A stretch of DNA of 64,000 nucleotides from Trametes villosa (Eukaryota; Basidiomycota; Agaricomycetes; Polyporales; Polyporaceae): NCBI GenBank assembly GCA_002964805.2, contig PUDQ02000024.1, forward strand, positions 744,001 through 808,000, read 5' to 3'. The notes beneath the pieces are model-generated. The model did not search any database. It had not been told where the DNA came from and worked only from the letters and a program-made list of their open reading frames with translations. Below are positions 57,607-64,000 of this stretch, piece by piece. Every line of letters starts with the position of its first letter. Position 1 is the stretch's first letter. A program made the position numbers and the translations under genes.

Positions 57607-60228
57607 ATGCCAGCGAAGAGCAAGATCGTGACAGAGGGCGACCCGCTGGCATGGGTGATGGCGCCCCCGCCGAACGAGAGCGAGGAGGAGCGCGAGGCGC
57701 GGGTCACGGCGGAGGCGGAGGCGAAGAGGATCTCGGACGCGATCGACGACGAGCTCCAGCGACAGGCAAAGGCGGAGAGGCGCGGCCCGAGGCCCGTCAA
57801 GATCCTCCTCCTCGGTGCGTGCGCTCTTGCGCCACATTCATCGTCGTGCGGGCGAGCGCTGATTTCGTTGCGGGGCGCGGCGTGCAGGGCAGAGCGAATC
57901 AGGTATGCGCTGCTTCTGCATGTGCTGGTAGAGAGTTGTGGGTGCTTACCATGTTTGCGCGCGCAAGGCAAATCGACGACATTGAAGAGTGAGTAGCCCC
58001 GCTCGCGCTGTGGCGAACACCGCTGACCGCGAATCTCCAGACTTCCAGCTCATGAACACGCCCAAGGTGATCTGACCGCCGATCGAACGCAATGTCCTCC
58101 GCGCTAACCCGCGCGCGCGCTCCCCAGGCCTTCCGCGCCGAACGCGCCTCCTGGCGCGCGGTCGTGCACCTCAACGTCGTGCGCTCCATCCGCGTCATCC
58201 TCGACGCGATGGCCGAGGCGCAGGCGTACCACGCGACGACGTACAGCGGGCCCAACACGCCCGTGCGCACGCACGCCCCAGACCTCTTCCACGCCGCGTC
58301 GACGTCGTCGCTGCACCGCCCGCCCCCACCCCTTACTGCGGAGCACCTGAAGCTGAAGCTCAGGCTGTCGCCGCTTGTGCAGGTCGAGGAGACGCTGGTG
58401 CGCAAGCTCACGCCAGTCGGCTCGGGCGAGAGCGAGGCGACGCACCTGGGTGTGTTGGGCGGGGGCGCGTCGCATGCGGATAGGGCGCGCGCGCTGGACC
58501 GCGAGATCGCGGTGAACAGCCAGTTCGCGTGGAAGGGCGTGTTCCACAAGATGATTGGGCGCAGCAGCCAGGACGGCGAGTCAGACTTTAACGATCCTGA
58601 TGTGAGTATCCTCATGCGCAGGCGAATGTCTATATGGGGGCGCTTGTGTCTAACCTGTTTCGCAGGATCCTGGGCGTATACTGCACGCGTGCTCGGAGGA
58701 CATGATAACGCTATGGAATGACCCCCTGATCAGGTCCCTGTTGCGCGCGCAGAGCATCCGACTCGAGGACATGCCAGGCTTGTGCGTCGTTCCGCTTTCC
58801 TACAACGTATGGGAGGGCTGAAATTCACTTCCCTGTCGCAGCTTCCTCGACTCCCTCGACCGGGTTACACATCCGAAATACGTCCCCTCAGATGGTGAGT
58901 GCACGCCCACACCCGAAACGGACTCTTGAGACGAACTCCTGACGCGCATCACAGAGGACATACTCCGCGCGCGGCTCAAGACCCTCGGCGTGTCCGAGCA
59001 CCGCTTCACGATCCGGGAAGGTCAGCCCTTCCCCGCGGTCCCTCCTGCGAGCTGGACAACGACTCACCTGCATAGGATTCAAAGGCGGCATCTCACGGGA
59101 TCTCCGGATATACGACGTGGGAGGGCACCGCTCACTAGTGCGTCTTCTCGCCCTTCATTGCGCCTCCCCCGGGCTGACCGGCTTCTGCGCCCCTCTAGCG
59201 AGGTACGCCTCGATTCTTGATTAATGGACGCGGGAGGCGTCGATCAGCGTGGTTAACTTCCTTGTGCCTTCTAGCGGCTTGGGCGCCGTTCTTTGACGAC
59301 ATGAAGTAAGCGAGAAGGAGCTCCGTGGTGGATGACGGCATTGACGAGGACATGAATTTGTAGCGCGATCCTCTTCCTTGCGCCGCTTAGCGGCTTCGAC
59401 CAGGTGCTCGCCGAGGACGAGAGCGTGAACCGCCTGGTACGTCTCCGCGCCACCTGCTCCCCCTCACCCTGCCTCTCTCGCTTTCAAATTCCTCCCCTAC
59501 AACCGCTTCTCATCTCTCACGAGCGAACGTTAACGCATGTCGCGCCTCGCAGGAGGACTCGGTGCTGCTGTGGAAATCGATCTGCTCGAACCCGCTGCTG
59601 GGCAAGACGAACCTGATCCTCTTCCTGAACAAGATCGACATCTTCCGCGCGAAGCTGCGCGCCGGCATCCAGTTCGGCCAGTACATCATCTCGTACGGGA
59701 ACCGCCCGAACGACTACGAGAACACCTCTTCGTGTGAGTCTTCCTCTCGCGACGCCGTAGGCCGGGGCATATGATTCTTGAGCCTCGCTGCTCCCGAGCT
59801 GGGACCCGGACCCGGACCCGGACACGCTGCCCCACCCCAGGGTGTGGCGGTGAGATGGGGGTTGGCTGGGGTTGGGGCAGCGGAGCGGCGCGTAGAGACA
59901 CAAGAGAGAGACGTGGTGCTGACGGGTGCCGGCAGATATGCGCCGGAAGTTTGGGCAGATCCACCGGGAGTATTCGCCGCAGGCGCGGACGTTTTACTGC
60001 CATTACACGTCCGTAACGGTACGTCGTGCTCTCCGCAGCGATACTTGTGTTTTGAGGCTTATGTGCCCGTGATTGTGTCAGGATACGAAGTCGACGTCGA
60101 ATGTGCTGGTGAACAGTGCGTACTTGCACCCTGCGGGCCGGGGACGATCGTACTGACGGACGTGTTTGTATGCAGTCCAGGAGTCGATCCTCGGCGCGAA
60201 CCTGGGGAGCATCGGCCTGACCAGCTGA
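57607..60228 (+). CDS. Heterotrimeric G-protein alpha subunit, expanded/divergent type
   Basis: More than a dozen exons, about 480 residues. The P-loop GQSESGKSTTLKNFQLM spans a 15 bp microexon (57888-57902). The helical domain is long, with an inserted loop (from VRTHAPDLFHAASTSSLHRP to LGGGASHADRARALDREIAV) as in many Agaricomycete G-alphas. Switch I ILRARLKTLGVSEHRFTI keeps the arginine finger and Mg-binding Thr. Switch II is DVGGHRSLRAAWAPFF, so the catalytic Gln of DVGGQ is His. Then ILFLAPLSGFDQVLAEDESV, the guanine-specific FLNKIDIF and a variant TCAT box (YTSVTDT). The C-terminus NLGSIGLTS lacks the usual cysteine. There is no Gly2 (MPAKSK), so no N-myristoylation. It probably couples to a receptor at the plasma membrane with altered GTP turnover. 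Confidence 0.9.
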
Positions 60229-61551
60229 GCGCTGCCCGCCACCCGCCGCACAGGCTCCTCTCCGACATACCTTACCCTGCCAAAAGAAAGACCTGCATAC
60301 CTCCTCGGTTGACGTTATGCTCTGCGGCGACACGTCGGAGGTGCTGGCGCGCCACCCGCGGTCGCTCGCTAATGGACTCATGCTCTTCTGCTATGCCCCG
60401 CCGCTGCGTGCATATAGTCACGGCTGCTTCATCCTGTTGTACTATACCATCGTCCCGCATACCTCTCTACTTGTCCCGGTGCTCTGCAATGCTATGATAT
60501 AGTGGTGTCTTGCGATTGTTTGCGTGGGGCATGTTGGACGTCATCGGAGGTTGTACGCTGCATTGCAGAACAGGGTAACAAGCCCTTTTATTCGTAAAGT
60601 TCCGAGTACGTACTCACGGTAGATCCGACCGGGACTTGGACGAGGAGGTCACCGCGTGGACGATGCTTCGAATTCGCGCTACTCGTGCGAAGGGCTGCGA
60701 AGGAGCAGACCGATGACATCACGAGAATCCGACAAACCGCAGGTGGATTCACGAGGAGTCGCTATGTGCTGCCCCAACGATCTCATTAGAGCGAGCTCGG
60801 CCCGCCCAGGTGTACAGAGGGGCCCGACAGGATACATCATGGGATAACGCAGAATGGCACGGTGCAATCGCTGCGGCTGGAGCGCACTCGATATGCTGAG
60901 CGCGTCCGGTTGTCAGTGCGCGTCGCATATCGCAGCGTCGCGGCCGGGCGGCGGGCGGTGACGCTGGCGCAGCGGCGGACGCGAGGTTCCGTCCCCAACG
61001 AAATGGTGGCGTCACGTGCCCGCGTACGTGTCGATACGCGTCAATTGAGGAAAGTGCGGGGCGCGACGGGAAAATAGCGTTGAACGCGCCAAGAGCGAGC
61101 CCGGATGCACTCGAGAGCGGCCCCGGGCGATGCGTTGGGCCCGGCTGCGGAGCAATGCACGGAGGGGTTGGTGCGATGGGATGGGGCACTTCGACGCGCG
61201 GAACGGCTGTGGGCGCTCGTAGACTTGTGTGCGCTGGGACCCGGGAACCCCGGCGCGACTGGTGGGCGGTTGAGGCGCAATGTGTGCACCTTGACCTCGG
61301 TCAAATTCGCGCAATGTATACCTTCATGCAGGCGCGAGCAACTCAGGAAAATAGCGAGAGGTAAAATGGGCGTTGTTTGGCTGGAAGGCAGCATCAGGCC
61401 GGGGAGCGCGGGGGTGGGGAAGCGGGAGGAGCCGGGGTCCTGGCGGGACGGGTGGTTGGTGAGAGCGCGGTGCCCCAAAGAAACGAGATGGGCTATATAA
61501 TCTTTGGCGAGGGGAGGCCGACTCCCCGCCCCTCCTTCCTCCTCCTCAGCC
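60229..61551. other. Intergenic, with TATA box of the desaturase gene
   Basis: About 1.3 kb without a supported gene. A good TATA element (tatataa, 61494-61500) stands 52 bases before the desaturase ATG, followed by a short C-rich leader. Confidence 0.5.
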
Positions 61552-63222
61552 ATGTCCTCCGTCGTCGACTCCCGCACGACGCCCGTCAAAGAGGCAGCCA
61601 CCCTCACCCCGCCCATGACCCCGCCCCCCGGGTCCAAGGGCCTCAAGTCCGACGTCGTCCCCAGCGACATCGACATCCCCGACAACTACGTCTCCTGGGC
61701 CGTCAAAAACCAGAAGCCCCGCGAACCCATTGGCTGGAACAACTGGTGGAAGGAGCTCAACTACCTCTCCTGCGCCATCCTCACCATCACGCCCTCCATC
61801 GCCATCTGGGGCGCGTTCCATGTCCCCCTCAAGTGGCAGACCGCCGTCTTCTCCGTGCTCTACTACTTTTTCACCGGTCTCGGTATGTCTGCTGGCACAA
61901 TTGTTCCGGTAACGCCGTCGCTAATTTGATGCAGGGATTACCGCTGGCTACCACCGTCTGTGGGCGCACCGCTCCTACAACGCGTCTAAGCCGCTCCAGT
62001 ACTTCCTCGCCTTCGCAGGCGCCGGTGCCGTAGAGGGTTCCATCAAGTGGTGGTGCCGTGGTCACCGCGCCCACCACCGTTACACGGACACGGCGCTCGA
62101 CCCGTACAACGCCAATGAGGGTTTCTTCTGGTCGCACATCGGCTGGATGCTCGTAAAGCCCCGCCGCAAGCTCGGCGTGGCTGATGTCAGCGACTTGAGC
62201 AAGAACGAGGTCATCCGGTGGCAGCACCGCTGGTACCGCAGCCTCATCCTCTTCTGTGGCTTCATCCTCCCGACGCTCGTCTGCTACCTCGGCTGGAACG
62301 ATGCGATGGGTGGTTTCTTCTTCGCTGGTGCCGCCCGCCTGTGCTTCGTCCACCACGTACGTCCTTTTCGTTACATCGGTGATTGGCATTCCCGCTTACC
62401 CGCATATAGTCGACCTTCTGCGTGAACTCCCTCGCGCACTGGCTCGGTGACTCTCCCTTCGACGACAAGCACACGCCCAAGGACCACATGATCACGGCCT
62501 TCGCTACTATCGGAGAGGGCTACCACAACTTCCACCATCAGTTCCCCATGGACTACCGCAACGCGATCAAGTGGTACCAGTACGACCCCACCAAGTGGTT
62601 CATCTGGGTCAACGCGAAGTTCGGTCTCGCCAGCCACCTGAAGACCTTCCCCGACAACGAGGTCGCGAAGGGTCAGCTCACGATGCAGCTTAAGCGTCTC
62701 CGTGAGAAACAGGAGGGCTTGTCCTGGGCTCCCGACAGCAACGACCTCCCCGTCATCAGCTGGGATAGCTGTAAGTCCTCTCGGTGTCTCCTCGAGATTC
62801 TGTTGCTGACTCGGTGATATAGTCCAGGAGCAGGCCGCGAAGCGTCCTCTGGTTATCATTGCCGGTTTCATCCACGATGTCTCGTCGTTCATGGATGAGC
62901 ACCCTGGTGGCCGCCACTTGGTTGCGAAGATGATCGGCAAGGACGCGACGACCGCGTTCTTCGGCGGTGTCTACGACCACTCGAATGCCGCTCACAACGT
63001 GAGTTTCACGCACGCATATACTCGTAGCTGTACTGACGTCGCGTCCCATTTAGCTCCTATCCATGATGCGCGTCGGTGTCCTGCACGGTGGCATGCAGCA
63101 CGGTCTCGATGATAAGCGCGTCCCCCCATCACAACGTCTCCGCGTCGCACGGTACACCGAGCTCGCGTCCCCGTACGCGTCCTCAACAGCGTGCTCGGAC
63201 GGCGAGGGCATGCTCGGCTGAG
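61552..63222 (+). CDS. OLE1: Stearoyl-CoA delta-9 desaturase with cytochrome b5 domain
   Basis: Five exons, 61552-61882, 61935-62355, 62410-62770, 62823-62998 and 63054-63222, 485 residues. Two membrane-helix pairs flank the di-iron site. The histidine boxes are all present: HRLWAHRSY, HRAHHRYTDT and EGYHNFHHQFPMDYR; WVN and NSLAHWLGD are also typical. The C-terminal cytochrome b5 domain shows the heme motif FMDEHPGGRHLVAKMIGKDA and a second histidine in VYDHSNAAHNL. The enzyme introduces the first double bond into palmitoyl- and stearoyl-CoA at the ER, taking electrons through its own b5 part. Codon use is strongly biased to C-ending codons, as in highly expressed genes. Related to yeast Ole1. 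Confidence 0.96.
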
Positions 63223-64000
63223 CGCCCCCCGCCCCTCCCTCTCGCCTTCCCCTCTGTCCGGTGTCCACGTCGTCAAACGTTGTGTATGTTCTGCTTGCAT
63301 CTGTACATTCTGCTCCCCCACTCTTGCATCACTCGGTGTTTCGTCGCATATTCTTTAGACTATCGCTCCCTTCCTCCCTCTTCCTCTAGATGGAAAAGCC
63401 GCGGGTGAATGCGCCCGGGCGGGTCTCGACTCGGAGGGAGGTGGTCCTGTAGGTACAGGTCGGCTCTCGAAGTGGTGGAGGTGGCCACTGTTCACGTCTA
63501 CGATCATGATTTGCAACTGTAATAACATTTGCATGATGATGACCTTACAGTCTACGAGACAGCGGTGTGAGTTGTGACGTGAATACGTCCGCCAGGGAGT
63601 CCGAATTATCCGTGGTGTATTGCGGTGAGTATTCGTTGCTCAATGTTCATGCGCATCCTTGATTCGAGTGAGCAAAACATGTGTAGAGTGTAGTTCGACT
63701 AGTACCGTTGCGTTCAGGACCAGTCCGACCAAGTGGTCCGAGTAATCTGAGCTCTGCTCCGACTGTCAGCCTCAAGCTCCGGATCCTCCGCGTCCAGTGC
63801 ACACGGGCTGACCATGGCTGACAACCGCGCGTAGGCCATGGAATATATGGACTGCGTCCCCGCCGAGGGTTGTGATTCTAGGACCCCACCACTGCGCCCT
63901 CCCTGCCGCAAGTTCAGCACCCCGGTCCCTCGCTTTCCAAGTCGACTCGCTTTCCTCACTCGCATTCGCTTCAAACCCCACCACAAGTCGCACCGCAATG
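63223..64000. other. 3' flank of desaturase, no gene seen
   Basis: T/C-rich 3' UTR to about 63400, then ordinary sequence. A minus-strand ORF touching the right edge (63714-63998) has no recognisable features. Confidence 0.4.

Noticed and set aside
53626..60228. A mating-type or secondary-metabolite cluster
   Set aside because: No homeodomain, pheromone, STE3 receptor, polyketide/peptide synthetase or terpene synthase genes are present in the window; the single P450 and acyltransferase are not next to core enzymes.
1..64000. CRISPR arrays or prokaryotic operons
   Set aside because: No regularly spaced short repeats of the right size, and gene structure is eukaryotic throughout.

Overview
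The window is nuclear DNA of a filamentous basidiomycete (class Agaricomycetes, most likely Polyporales-like). This rests on GC-rich genes broken by many 45-75 bp GT-AG introns with CTRAY-like branch points, genes packed tightly on both strands, several fungal multi-pass membrane families (including a tandem pair of DUF6533 genes), a fungal RNA-dependent RNA polymerase, an expanded-type G-alpha and a nuclear tRNA-Val. Exon models were built by eye from splice signals, reading-frame continuity and family resemblance. No database search was possible.

Layout. 1-1.2 kb: end of an acidic unknown protein. 3.2-6.6 kb: a siderophore-type N-acyltransferase (-) divergent from a multi-pass membrane protein (+). 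7.7-10.0 kb: zeta-crystallin-like quinone reductase with an apparent mitochondrial presequence, then tRNA-Val(AAC), a degenerate tRNA-like copy and a 285 bp MITE. 10.3-13.2 kb: peroxisomal ABCD half-transporter (-). 14.0-16.4 kb: ribosomal protein eS12 (-) divergent from a SKI8/WDR61 WD40 protein (+). 16.7-18.7 kb: glomulin/ALF4/Ybp-type protein. 19.2-25.3 kb: three consecutive membrane-protein genes, the last two a tandem DUF6533 duplication. 25.6-26.4 kb: RRG7-like nuclease-fold protein (-). 26.9-27.4 kb: degenerate tandem repeats with hairpins. 28.0-32.4 kb: RNA-dependent RNA polymerase. 32.7-34.7 kb: MOB protein with a very long acidic tail (-). 35.3-37.3 kb: purine-cytosine permease. 37.6-38.7 kb: unknown helical protein (-). 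40.4-42.5 kb: cytochrome P450. 42.8-45.0 kb: AidB-like acyl-CoA dehydrogenase (-), divergent from ATP synthase subunit k (45.5-45.9 kb). 46.3-48.1 kb: Ser/Pro-rich coiled-coil protein. 49.3-51.2 kb: single-pass membrane protein (-). 53.6-60.2 kb: a cAMP/glucose-receptor-like GPCR followed on the same strand by a divergent G-alpha whose switch-II glutamine is histidine. 61.6-63.2 kb: stearoyl-CoA delta-9 desaturase fused to cytochrome b5.

This is mostly an ordinary mix of housekeeping and lineage-specific genes, not one biosynthetic cluster. The parts most worth a second look are the GPCR/G-alpha neighbourhood, the tandem DUF6533 genes, the MITE with the tRNA-like relic, the RdRP with its odd N-terminus, the repeat array, and several unusual splicing arrangements (ATG-only coding exon, 4-nt exon, GC-AG intron, stop-free introns).
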